IMG/VR virus record: IMGVR_UViG_3300024259_000116
Coordinates: 1-29,468 of that record
DNA from: a virus
Strand: one strand, 5' to 3'
DNA: 29,468 bases
Shown here: positions 15,775 to 22,304 of the stretch, piece by piece
Layout of the letters: every line of letters begins with the position of its first letter
Numbering within the stretch: the stretch's first letter is position 1
Notes under the pieces: generated by a model
Database searches by the model: none
What the model was told of the DNA's origin: nothing
Seen by the model: the letters and a program-made list of their open reading frames with translations, nothing else
Position numbers and translations under genes: made by a program

Positions 15775-17277
15775 TCACTCACTGGTCTTCAATAAAGGCC
15801 AGGCCACAGTAGCGCAAATTGCTACCTGACCATTACCGATTGCCTTCAGTCTCGCAACTCTGTCTGTCTTTTTCGTTGTTACTCTATCAATATCACTAAT
15901 GTCCGCAATATCTTCTCTCCAAAAACTGCCGTCAATAACTGACTCTTTCCACTGATTAAAAGCCTCTCTGGATAATGGCTTCAAATCAGTCCAGCCAATA
16001 GGCCAGCCCATTAACCATTCGACCCAATCAGGATTCAACACTGCTGTTGATTCTGCTTTATTTTCTACGCAATCGGGTAACGAATTAGTCTCTGGGTTTC
16101 TGCCAGTCCTTGCTATTGTATCTGGCAGCCTTGCTCCCTTGTAATCTCTTGCTGCTGGTGTAGGATATTTTTTAACTGTGTCAGATAGATTCAAACTATG
16201 ACTACTGTTGCCATCTTTTGACAATCTTCTTCCAGTATCAGTCAGAGTTGCATCTGGATGCTCACACTCTTGGCAGGTCGGTGTTGGATATAATTTTTTA
16301 TCCTCCAGATGGTGAATAGCGTCACGCAACTTTACTCCCCACCTAACACCCTCTTTGTTTTTCCTGCTGAATGAGCCTTCATGTAGCTCAACATTCTTGA
16401 CTATACCGCCCTCAACATCGGACACTGTTGGCGTAGGAAACTTCAACCTATTTTTCACCTGCTCCGAATATGGTATTCCCTCCTCAACTTCTGCATTGAG
16501 ATTTGGAATTGGATGTTTTCTAACACCACCATCTGGATATCTCTTCTCATATTGCTTGCTTGCTGTCGTTGTTGGCGTATGCCACATCTGCCGTTGTTTT
16601 TTCTGGTGATTATCCCACGCCTCAATCTGGTGCGGGTGTACACAGTCTCTCAGGTTAGCTGGTTTGTTTCTACCCGGTCTAGCTTGCGTTGCTTCCTTTT
16701 TCAGCGCACTCTCGCTCTTTGGCGGAAGCTTGTCCATCGTTGTCGGAGTAGGAAACACTTGTCGCTCTAATCCAGATTCTATTGCGCTTATGCCATCCTC
16801 CCAGTTTATCAGCTCCCAGCACACCCCATTTTGCAGCATACCCCATTTCGGCAAGGTCACTGATGACCACGGCAAGTCCTCTTGAAACAAGCATTGGTGA
16901 GTTCTCCATGTACGCCTCTCTAGGTCGTATCTCACAAATAACTCGTGCCATTTCTGACCAGAGTCCTGATTTTGCCCCCTCGATTCCTGCCCCTGCTCCT
17001 GCAACTGAGATGTCTTGGCATGGGAATCCGCCTGTGATAACAAGCTGTTCTCTGATTCCTTGCATTGCTTTGATGAACTCGGTACACTCTTGGTTGTCGA
17101 TTCTAAAGGTGCAGATGTCGTCCCAGATAGGGAACGCAGGTAGGATTCCGTCAGCTTGCCGTTGCAATAAAACTCTGCGTGGGTAGTCTTCGATTTCAAC
17201 TGCGCCAATGGTTCGCCACCCGTGCAACATGCCTCCGATGATGCCGCCCCCCGCTCCTGCAAATAGTGCCAACTCAT
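15775..17277 (-). CDS. Methyltransferase partner in the second frame, carrying C-terminal motif X
   Basis: 500 residues in the +1 frame relative to the cytosine methyltransferase, fully overlapping it. Its ATG (17277) lies four bases inside the other gene's ATG (ATGTATG), so one AAAGGA site could serve both. From about residue 105 it has WHELFVRYDL, TWRTHQCLFQEDL and LPKWGMLQNGVCWEL. Five PTP-type repeats follow (for example FPTPTVSD), then NPDWVEWLMGWPIGWTDLKP. The end, RLKAIGNGQVAICATVAWPLL, is a motif X of C5 methyltransferases. I recall similar phage proteins beginning MSWHYLQ, which supports real translation. It may supply target recognition and motif X as a separate subunit or through a frameshift fusion. 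There are no good internal starts before about residue 147. Confidence 0.7.
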   Translation of the reverse strand: MSWHYLQERGAASSEACCTGGEPLAQLKSKTTHAEFYCNGKLTESYLRSLSGTTSAPLESTTKSVPSSSKQCKESENSLLSQADSHAKTSQLQEQGQESRGQNQDSGQKWHELFVRYDLERRTWRTHQCLFQEDLPWSSVTLPKWGMLQNGVCWELINWEDGISAIESGLERQVFPTPTTMDKLPPKSESALKKEATQARPGRNKPANLRDCVHPHQIEAWDNHQKKQRQMWHTPTTTASKQYEKRYPDGGVRKHPIPNLNAEVEEGIPYSEQVKNRLKFPTPTVSDVEGGIVKNVELHEGSFSRKNKEGVRWGVKLRDAIHHLEDKKLYPTPTCQECEHPDATLTDTGRRLSKDGNSSHSLNLSDTVKKYPTPAARDYKGARLPDTIARTGRNPETNSLPDCVENKAESTAVLNPDWVEWLMGWPIGWTDLKPLSREAFNQWKESVIDGSFWREDIADISDIDRVTTKKTDRVARLKAIGNGQVAICATVAWPLLKTSE

Positions 17278-17281
17278 ACAT
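16679..17281 (-). CDS. DNA cytosine-5 methyltransferase, catalytic half
   Basis: 200 residues holding the S-adenosylmethionine and catalytic motifs of C5 methyltransferases: motif I LALFAGAGGG (4-13), motif IV GGFPCQDIS with catalytic Cys88, motif VI ENSP (126-129) and motif VIII-like KRNRIWI (165-171). Target recognition and motifs IX-X are missing because the frame stops at 16679; they occur in the overlapping +1 frame. Full C5 enzymes are usually 300 residues or more, so this half alone is probably incomplete. A ribosome site AAAGGAT lies five to six bases upstream. Likely role: protection from host restriction. Confidence 0.85.
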   Translation of the reverse strand: MYELALFAGAGGGIIGGMLHGWRTIGAVEIEDYPRRVLLQRQADGILPAFPIWDDICTFRIDNQECTEFIKAMQGIREQLVITGGFPCQDISVAGAGAGIEGAKSGLWSEMARVICEIRPREAYMENSPMLVSRGLAVVISDLAEMGYAAKWGVLGADKLGGWHKRNRIWIRATSVSYSDNDGQASAKERECAEKGSNAS

Positions 17282-17303
17282 TGTTATCCTTTTGTTAACT
17301 GCC

Positions 17304-17330
17304 TAAATCAAACTCAGTTGTTTTGATTTA
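17304..17330. promoter_or_regulatory. Perfect AT-rich inverted repeat before the methyltransferase
   Basis: TAAATCAAA (17304-17312) and TTTGATTTA (17322-17330) are perfect inverted arms around nine bases. They lie between the 99-residue gene and the methyltransferase start, leaving 22 bases to its ATG. It may be a protein-binding operator or a weak hairpin in the leader. Nothing else indicates which. Confidence 0.45.
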
Positions 17331-17335
17331 ATGTT

Positions 17336-17635
17336 TTAGTTCTCATCACAGTCACCTAAAATTTTACCTATTAAAACAGAAAATCCAGAGTACATTCTTT
17401 TCAGATGTTCAAGGCATTCTGCTTTTGCCTCAATTTCTGTCTTATCCGGCTTGCCCACAGAGTGCCCTCTATTTCCATGCCAGAACATTGCTTCCCATAA
17501 TCCCGAAACATCTTTTCGGACAGAGTAATACGCCATCCCTGCATTTGTAGAGTGTTCAAGCCACGGTATATCCATGCAATATTCGCCCAAACAAGAAAGA
17601 GGATTGTTTCGGTCTGTTGTTTCTATCCATTTCAT
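17336..17635 (-). CDS. Hypothetical protein, Trp/Cys-rich
   Basis: 99 residues beginning MKWIETTDRNNPLSCLGEY. It contains AYYSVRKDVSGLWEAMFWHG, which looks like a small beta domain of the kind found in phage proteins that read as host-takeover or DNA-modification accessories, and ends in a helical KAECLEHLKRMYSGF. I recognise no family. The ATG overlaps an upstream TGA (ATGA) and is therefore coupled to the short frame before it. It lies between two methyltransferase genes. Confidence 0.65.
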   Translation of the reverse strand: MKWIETTDRNNPLSCLGEYCMDIPWLEHSTNAGMAYYSVRKDVSGLWEAMFWHGNRGHSVGKPDKTEIEAKAECLEHLKRMYSGFSVLIGKILGDCDEN

Positions 17636-17753
17636 ATTTTATTAACTCCTTTTTCAACCAATTCAATTAAGTGGTTATCATTGCCTTGTATAACTGCGTC
17701 ATACATCGCTTCTTCATTTTCAAGGCATCTTCCTTGATTTTATAGATTTTCAT
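17632..17753 (-). pseudogene. Short gene apparently split by a one-base frameshift
   Basis: ATG at 17753 begins MKIYKIKEDALK in one frame. The adjacent -1 frame then reads NEEAMYDAVIQGNDNHLIEL and stops at a TGA overlapping the next ATG (ATGA). Joined, they make one sensible 40-residue protein. The shift falls in an A-run at about 17715-17718 (GAAAAT), so it is either a lost A, an assembly error or a programmed slip. As it stands, the first frame ends after 28 residues. An ATG inside the second part (MYDAVIQG) could start a 24-residue peptide. Confidence 0.4.
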
Positions 17754-18465
17754 TGATTCGCTTCTCTGCAATCTCAAAGTATGCTTCATCGAGTTCTATT
17801 CCAATAAATTTACGGTTTAGGTTCTTGCAAGCTACTCCTGTCGTTCCACTACCCATAGTAAAGTCTAAAACTAACTCACCCTCATTTGTATATGTTTTTA
17901 TTACATACTCCATTAGTGCTACTGGTTTTTGCGTTGGGTGGAAACCTCTTTGTTGTTTGAAGTCTAGCACCCTTTTTGGTAACCTATCTCCATTATTTAT
18001 TGTTGTAGTTGTTTTTGATTTTACATTCTGTATCTCAAAAGTCCTATCTTTTTTATCTCTTGTTATTGAGTAAGGTTTTCCACTTGTTTTTTGTGGATTA
18101 TATACACACTGCTTTCTATAAAAAACACTAACAGATTCAATATCATTTAGTGGTTGTTTTTTAGATAAGAATGGATTCACCCCTTGAGGCTTTCTCCAAA
18201 TCCAATCATACTTATAGTTTTTAATATTACTCATTCTCAAAGCACTACTAAAAGGCTCACTACCAAAAAGAACTATAGCACCATTTGGTTTTATTAGTTT
18301 GTTTAGTCTTTTCCACATCTCATCAAAAGGAATAACACTATCCCATTTGCACGCTGTTGTCCCATAAGGAGGGTCTGTTATTATTGCATCAACTATTACA
18401 CCCTCTGCTATCAGTTTATCCATCACTTCAAGGCAATCACCTTGCATCAATTCAATCTTTACCAT
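17740..18465 (-). CDS. DNA amino-methyltransferase, beta class (probable N6-adenine)
   Basis: 241 residues. Motif IV DPPY (31-34) comes first and the S-adenosylmethionine motif I comes near the C-terminus (LDFTMGSGTTGVAC), the order that defines the beta class (M.MunI/CcrM type). HPTQKP and a closing FIGIELDEAYFEIAEKRI complete the family set. DPPY usually goes with N6-adenine methylation, although N4-cytosine is not excluded. No target-recognition insert beyond the central lysine-rich stretch is clear. No restriction gene is nearby, so it is probably an orphan protective enzyme. By eye the region is more AT-rich than its neighbours, a hint of separate origin. Confidence 0.88.
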   Translation of the reverse strand: MVKIELMQGDCLEVMDKLIAEGVIVDAIITDPPYGTTACKWDSVIPFDEMWKRLNKLIKPNGAIVLFGSEPFSSALRMSNIKNYKYDWIWRKPQGVNPFLSKKQPLNDIESVSVFYRKQCVYNPQKTSGKPYSITRDKKDRTFEIQNVKSKTTTTINNGDRLPKRVLDFKQQRGFHPTQKPVALMEYVIKTYTNEGELVLDFTMGSGTTGVACKNLNRKFIGIELDEAYFEIAEKRINENL

Positions 18466-18610
18466 CTTTCAACTCCTTAACTAATTTCTCGTTTGCGTCC
18501 ACAATCTTCTGCATATCCTCAACGGATATTTCTTTTTCCAAAGGCTCGAAGAAATAAACCTTTTCATCTTCTGTCTGAAAATACTCTTTCGTTACTTTGA
18601 TGACTTTCAT
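18452..18610 (-). CDS. Small acidic protein upstream of the methyltransferase
   Basis: 52 residues (MKVIKVTKEYFQTEDEKVYF start, ending KELVKELKDGKD-like in lysine and acid). AAGGAG sits seven bases before the ATG, and its end overlaps the methyltransferase start by 14 bases, so it is coupled to it. A strand-helix layout with a helix VEDMQKIVDANEKLVKEL. No family recognised. Confidence 0.65.
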   Translation of the reverse strand: MKVIKVTKEYFQTEDEKVYFFEPLEKEISVEDMQKIVDANEKLVKELKDGKD

Positions 18611-18625
18611 ATTTCACTCCTTTAA

Positions 18626-19495
18626 TTAAACCATTGAATCGTCATAAGATTGCATATATCCAAACGCCCTAAGTGTTCTTATCTTCTCTAGGGCATCTTC
18701 CTTGATTTGTTGAATACGACTACCGCTCAAGCCTAGCATTATCCCTATACTCTTGAACTCCAAAGCGTCATTGCCCTCAAGTCCGTAGTATAGCTTCAAC
18801 ACCCGCGCCTCTTTGGGTGTCAAGTCGCAGAGCATCAGCTCAATACAATCGTTAAGGCTTTCGACAGCGAGTGCATGGTCTGGCAAGTGTCCTGACGTAT
18901 CCTCAAGGAAGTCTAAGAATGTATCCCCATCTTCGTTGCCCACAAAATCATCAAGCGACAGTCCGTCACTAAGAAGCGGAGCTGTGTCGTTTATTACGCT
19001 GACTGAAACACCAAGCTCTTTTGCAATCTCCTCCCTAGTCGGCTCTCGTTGTAGTTTTTGTAGCAATACGCCAGATACTTTTTTGGTTTTGTTTACCACT
19101 TGAGACTTGTCAAGTGGCATCCTGACAGCTTTTGAATAGTCGCCAATCGCTTTATGGATTGACCTCTTTATCCACCAAACAGCATAGGATATAAACTTTA
19201 ACTCTTTAGTTTCATCAAATGTTTGAGCAGCACGAATGAGTCCCATGTTGCCCTCACATATTAAGTCCTCAAGTGGAATACCAAAGTTGGTAAACTTCTT
19301 GGCAACGGTAACTACAAACCGCAGGTTGGAATTAACTAGCCTGTCTAGTGCCTCCTTGTCACCCCTGCGGATACTGCGAGCTAACTCACACTCTTGTTGA
19401 ATGGTGAGTATTGGGTAGGCATCTATTTCTTTGAAATAAATATCCATGCTTGTTGGTTTCTTGTCATTTTTTTGTAGTGAGCTTGGTGGTTTCAT
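18626..19495 (-). CDS. RpoD-like sigma-70 family sigma factor
   Basis: 289 residues. Region 1.2 (SMDIYFKEIDAYPILTIQQE, 16-35), region 2 (NLRFVVTVAKKF through FISYAVWWIKRSI, 57-113) with the -10 recognition helix, region 3 (about 125-200) and region 4 (LTPKEARVLKLYYGL, then IMLGLSGSRIQQIKEDALEKI) are all present; region 1.1 is absent. Length and the FISYAVWW motif resemble short primary sigma factors of Bacteroidota and relatives. It could direct host RNA polymerase to late or middle phage promoters. AAGGA precedes the ATG at 19495 at good spacing, and the first 32 bases overlap the resolvase gene. Confidence 0.92.
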   Translation of the reverse strand: MKPPSSLQKNDKKPTSMDIYFKEIDAYPILTIQQECELARSIRRGDKEALDRLVNSNLRFVVTVAKKFTNFGIPLEDLICEGNMGLIRAAQTFDETKELKFISYAVWWIKRSIHKAIGDYSKAVRMPLDKSQVVNKTKKVSGVLLQKLQREPTREEIAKELGVSVSVINDTAPLLSDGLSLDDFVGNEDGDTFLDFLEDTSGHLPDHALAVESLNDCIELMLCDLTPKEARVLKLYYGLEGNDALEFKSIGIMLGLSGSRIQQIKEDALEKIRTLRAFGYMQSYDDSMV

Positions 19496-19967
19496 ATATA
19501 GTCCTTCCTGCTAAAGCTATTCCGATTGCGTCTGCTATTGCTTTATCTTTGTAGTCAACTCCAGTTGGAGTAACATACGCTCTTGACGCAGTAACCATTG
19601 CAGTCTTATCTGCGTTGCCTATACCAGCTAGAGACTTCTTGCCTTGCTTGGGTTTTACCCTCACTACTTCTAATCCTTTTGTAACTGCGTGATGAATGAT
19701 TGCTCCTATAAGCTGTGCTTGGTGCAAGGTGGATATGTTTACAAACTTCTTGTTGAGAACATTCTCCTCTATGCACAGTACATCGCCAACCGAGAAGTAC
19801 CATTTCATCTCATGTATGATTGCCTCAAACCTATGTTCAAGCTGTATGGCATCACCATGTTTTGTTTTAGCTTTGACCTTAATACATTTGGGCTGTTGTA
19901 TCTTAGCTCCATTAAGAAGCACAGCTCCAGTTGCGTTAAGTGAGGGGTCAACTCCTATGTATTTCAC
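19464..19967 (-). CDS. RuvC-like Holliday junction resolvase
   Basis: 167 residues with the RNase H-fold acidic set of RuvC: D7 in IGVDPSL, E67/E68 in LCIEEN, and D147 (with D141 near) in DYKDKAIADAIGIA. Length is typical. The enzyme would cut Holliday junctions or branched DNA before packaging. It overlaps the sigma gene downstream and the phosphoesterase gene upstream by four bases. It belongs to the same recombination set as Erf and SSB. Confidence 0.85.
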   Translation of the reverse strand: MKYIGVDPSLNATGAVLLNGAKIQQPKCIKVKAKTKHGDAIQLEHRFEAIIHEMKWYFSVGDVLCIEENVLNKKFVNISTLHQAQLIGAIIHHAVTKGLEVVRVKPKQGKKSLAGIGNADKTAMVTASRAYVTPTGVDYKDKAIADAIGIALAGRTIYETTKLTTKK

Positions 19968-20947
19968 TCACCTCTCCTTATTTGTTCCCTGTAAATCATT
20001 TCCCATTGGTAGAGCTGAGGCATGCCACCCTCAACAGTCACCCAGCCTATAGTTGTAGATGGGTATGCACTATCCCTCATGCACTTGTACTCAACTTTCT
20101 TTTGGTCAAACATACTGCCACCCTCAATAGCTAGGTATGGATTCATGGTTGTAGATACACCACTAAACAAGTGATGGCTGTGACCAGATACAACATTGAC
20201 ATTGTACTTATCTGCTAGTGCGATAGCTACTCTGCCAGGTATCTTGGAGTAACCTTTTTGATGCGAGTATCTCCAATCACCAACAGGGCTACCCTCCATA
20301 ATCATGTAGTATCTCTCAGTGATGGTGAACTTTTTCATCAAGTTGGGTGGCTCACTGCCGTCTTTATCTCGCCAGTCGTTAGATGGCACAAGGTACATTT
20401 GGAGTATTGAGCTAAACGGTACAGCTCCATCCAGCTTTCTAATAATACGATAATCATGGTTGCCTAGCACGACATAGATAATATCAAATGTATTATATAG
20501 CACCCGTAGGTATTCATAGATAACTCGTCTCGCTCTCTCTGTCTCTGGAACTGACCTACCTACATAGCTTGTCTCCCAGTGACTCGCCCAATCAGCATCA
20601 ATAAAGTCACCATTGAGTATGCAGACTTTCAGCCCTCTCTCCTTAGCCTGAGTCATAGCGTCTACGAAAGCCTTCTTATTAATGTATGGTGCATGGCAAT
20701 CTCCAAGTATCATGCAGTCTTGGTATGGTACTATAAGTTCAGGAGGGAGGAGATTTGGCACATCTGGCAGTGAATCTAGTTCTTTAACTAGGTCAGGCAG
20801 TGTGCGTGAGATAGATGCTACCGTGTGAGGTAGTTCAAAGTGACCCTTCACCGCTTTGCTTGCTTCTGTTTTAGTCATGTCTTGTAACACGCATCCTCTA
20901 AAATAGTCAGCGTGTACTGCTCCAAGTTTTATTTTATATGCTGGCAC
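19964..20947 (-). CDS. Metallophosphoesterase with N-terminal helix-turn-helix-like region
   Basis: 327 residues from a GTG start with AAGGAG six bases before it. The calcineurin-type metal ligands are complete: GDCHAP (82-87, D83/H85), NGDFID (112-117), GNHD (162-165) and GHSHH (255-259). Residues 10-55 look like a small helical DNA-binding start (QDMTKTEASKAV, then HTVASISRTL). SbcD-like nuclease or phosphatase activity is possible; no SbcC partner is seen. Its position next to RuvC suggests a DNA substrate, but that is inference. Confidence 0.82.
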   Translation of the reverse strand: MPAYKIKLGAVHADYFRGCVLQDMTKTEASKAVKGHFELPHTVASISRTLPDLVKELDSLPDVPNLLPPELIVPYQDCMILGDCHAPYINKKAFVDAMTQAKERGLKVCILNGDFIDADWASHWETSYVGRSVPETERARRVIYEYLRVLYNTFDIIYVVLGNHDYRIIRKLDGAVPFSSILQMYLVPSNDWRDKDGSEPPNLMKKFTITERYYMIMEGSPVGDWRYSHQKGYSKIPGRVAIALADKYNVNVVSGHSHHLFSGVSTTMNPYLAIEGGSMFDQKKVEYKCMRDSAYPSTTIGWVTVEGGMPQLYQWEMIYREQIRRGE

Positions 20948-20960
20948 TAATCACTCCTTG

Positions 20961-21074
20961 TTAAAAGTAGTAAACTATCAAGGCTATTACCGAAGTCGCA
21001 CTTAGCAACATACCGCCTATAACTAGAACCCTGTCTTTATTTGTCATTGTGTTCTCCTTATATTTGCTGTTCAT
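20961..21074 (-). CDS. Single-pass small membrane protein
   Basis: 37 residues from the ATG at 21074 with GGGAGG five bases upstream, or 28 residues from the in-frame ATG at 21047 with AAGGAG at good spacing. The two in-frame starts each have a strong ribosome site. The C-terminus is a membrane helix (VLVIGGMLLSATSVIALIVY). Function unknown. It precedes the phosphoesterase gene and follows an untranslated stretch of about 100 bases. Confidence 0.55.
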   Translation of the reverse strand: MNSKYKENTMTNKDRVLVIGGMLLSATSVIALIVYYF

Positions 21075-21176
21075 CCCGTCCTCCCTTAAGTCCTGTTATG
21101 CTACCTATGCAACGTGAATAATCTCTCGGTCGAAGCCTTGCTACCTCCAGCTTGGCTGTTTGCGCTGAGTGAGCTT

Positions 21177-21518
21177 TTAGTTTAATTCTTCAATGATTCT
21201 GTTTATGATACCACAGCCACCCGGTGCGCCCATGTCAATAAATGGCTCACTCTCAGTTGACCACACCCCAGCTCTCCCAAACTCATCTACACCACGAACT
21301 CTAATAAGTGATACACCTACTGGCATGTCCTGAGTTAGTGTCGGGTTAATTGTAGTCCCGAATGACTCCCAGTCTCCGCTGTTCACTCGTAGTCCTACTT
21401 CATAATAAACTACTGGTGTCCCTGTTGTTGGTTCAGTCCATGTGTAGGTTACTGTGATAGCCCGTGCGTGTCCAACTGTCATTAGCAAAAGTATTACTGC
21501 TATGGCTAGGTTTCTCAT
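21177..21518 (-). CDS. Secreted Fn3-like protein
   Basis: 113 residues with a signal peptide (MRNLAIAVILLLMTVGHARA, likely cleaved after ARA). The mature part is one fibronectin type III-like domain: TVTYTWTEPTTGTPVVYYEV, a strand SLIRVRGVDEFGRAGVWS and an ending GCGIINRIIEELN. It is an exported protein placed among replication genes. Exclusion of other phages or binding of cell-surface material is possible, but not shown. The ATG overlaps the stop of the zinc-finger gene. Confidence 0.7.
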   Translation of the reverse strand: MRNLAIAVILLLMTVGHARAITVTYTWTEPTTGTPVVYYEVGLRVNSGDWESFGTTINPTLTQDMPVGVSLIRVRGVDEFGRAGVWSTESEPFIDMGAPGGCGIINRIIEELN

Positions 21519-21676
21519 TTCTTTTTGTCCTCTCTCTGTTTCTGAGTGTTATCCTTAATGCACTGCTTGCACCAAGATTGTAGTTTGTCCCTAGTGTGAG
21601 GGTGATAGTAGAACTCAGATGGTTCTAGCCACATCATCTGTTTACAATTCTCATTACCGCACTTTCTAAATTTCAT
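21515..21676 (-). CDS. Small zinc-finger protein
   Basis: 53 residues from the ATG at 21676, served by AGGAGAG; a longer frame to 21757 would overlap SSB and is rejected. It has CGNENC and then CKQC spaced about 30 residues apart, the four-cysteine pattern of small phage zinc-ribbon proteins often found beside nucleases. EPSEFYYHPHTRDKLQSWC fits that family's middle. DNA or RNA binding is likely. The C-terminus is very basic. Confidence 0.65.
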   Translation of the reverse strand: MKFRKCGNENCKQMMWLEPSEFYYHPHTRDKLQSWCKQCIKDNTQKQREDKKK

Positions 21677-21683
21677 CTCTCTC

Positions 21684-22085
21684 CTAGAATGGCAGGTCGT
21701 CATCGTTGTCTGGTTGTCCCGATGCTGTTGGTGCTGGTGCAAATCCTTGTTGGTCATCGCTCTTACTACCGAGCATCTTCATTTCAGATGCCTTCACCTT
21801 TGTGGTGTACCTGTTATTGCCGTCATTGTCTTGCCACTTGTCTGTCTTGATGCTACCCTCAACATAAACCTGCTTGCCTTTAGTTAGGTACTTGCCACAG
21901 ACCTCAGCAAGACCAGCCCACGCCTCAATGTTATGCCACTCTGTGTTCTCCACCCACTCACCGTCTTTGTCTTTGTACTTGGTCGTTGTCGCAACAGTAA
22001 AGCTACATACTGCTGTGTCGTTCTGTGTGTGTCGTAGCTCAGGGTCTTTTCCTAAGCGTCCAATTAGTTGTACTTTGTTTAGCAT
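21684..22085 (-). CDS. ssb: Single-stranded DNA-binding protein
   Basis: 133 residues. An OB fold (MLNKVQLIGRLGKDPELRHT, then TEWHNIEAWAGLAEVCGKYL and KGKQVYVEGSIKTDKW) is followed by a flexible Gln/Pro/Ala-rich linker and an acidic tail DDDLPF, the tip that recruits other replication proteins. It protects ssDNA during replication and works with the annealing protein. The start ATG 22085 has AGGAGG upstream. Confidence 0.95.
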   Translation of the reverse strand: MLNKVQLIGRLGKDPELRHTQNDTAVCSFTVATTTKYKDKDGEWVENTEWHNIEAWAGLAEVCGKYLTKGKQVYVEGSIKTDKWQDNDGNNRYTTKVKASEMKMLGSKSDDQQGFAPAPTASGQPDNDDDLPF

Positions 22086-22094
22086 TTCAACCTC

Positions 22095-22304
22095 CTAGTT
22101 GATTGTATCGCCATTATAATCAATGACATCTTCTCTCTTATCTTCGTATTCAACCTCAAACAAGCTCTCAATCGCATCTGTTACACCTAGCTTTTTAACC
22201 ATTCTACTCTGCGTCCATCGAGCCAGCTTGCCACAGAAAACTATACCCCACAAGCTGAACCTAATGATAGTTATGTAGTACCAAATCTTAATTCTGAGTA
22301 TCAC
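22095..22304 (-). CDS. Small protein with membrane segment
   Basis: 69 residues from a GTG that overlaps the upstream stop (GTGA). Residues about 5-28 (IKIWYYITIIRFSLWGIVFC) form a membrane segment; the rest is charged (LFEVEYEDKREDVIDYNG). Unknown function. It lies between the replication protein and SSB, so it may be an accessory to that module or simply a membrane anchor. Confidence 0.6.
   Translation of the reverse strand: MILRIKIWYYITIIRFSLWGIVFCGKLARWTQSRMVKKLGVTDAIESLFEVEYEDKREDVIDYNGDTIN

Noticed and set aside
15781-15801. Stem CTGGTCTT/AAGGCCAG at the meeting point of the two blocks
   Set aside because: A G-T pair is needed, no T-run follows in either sense, and it lies inside the leftward coding sequence.
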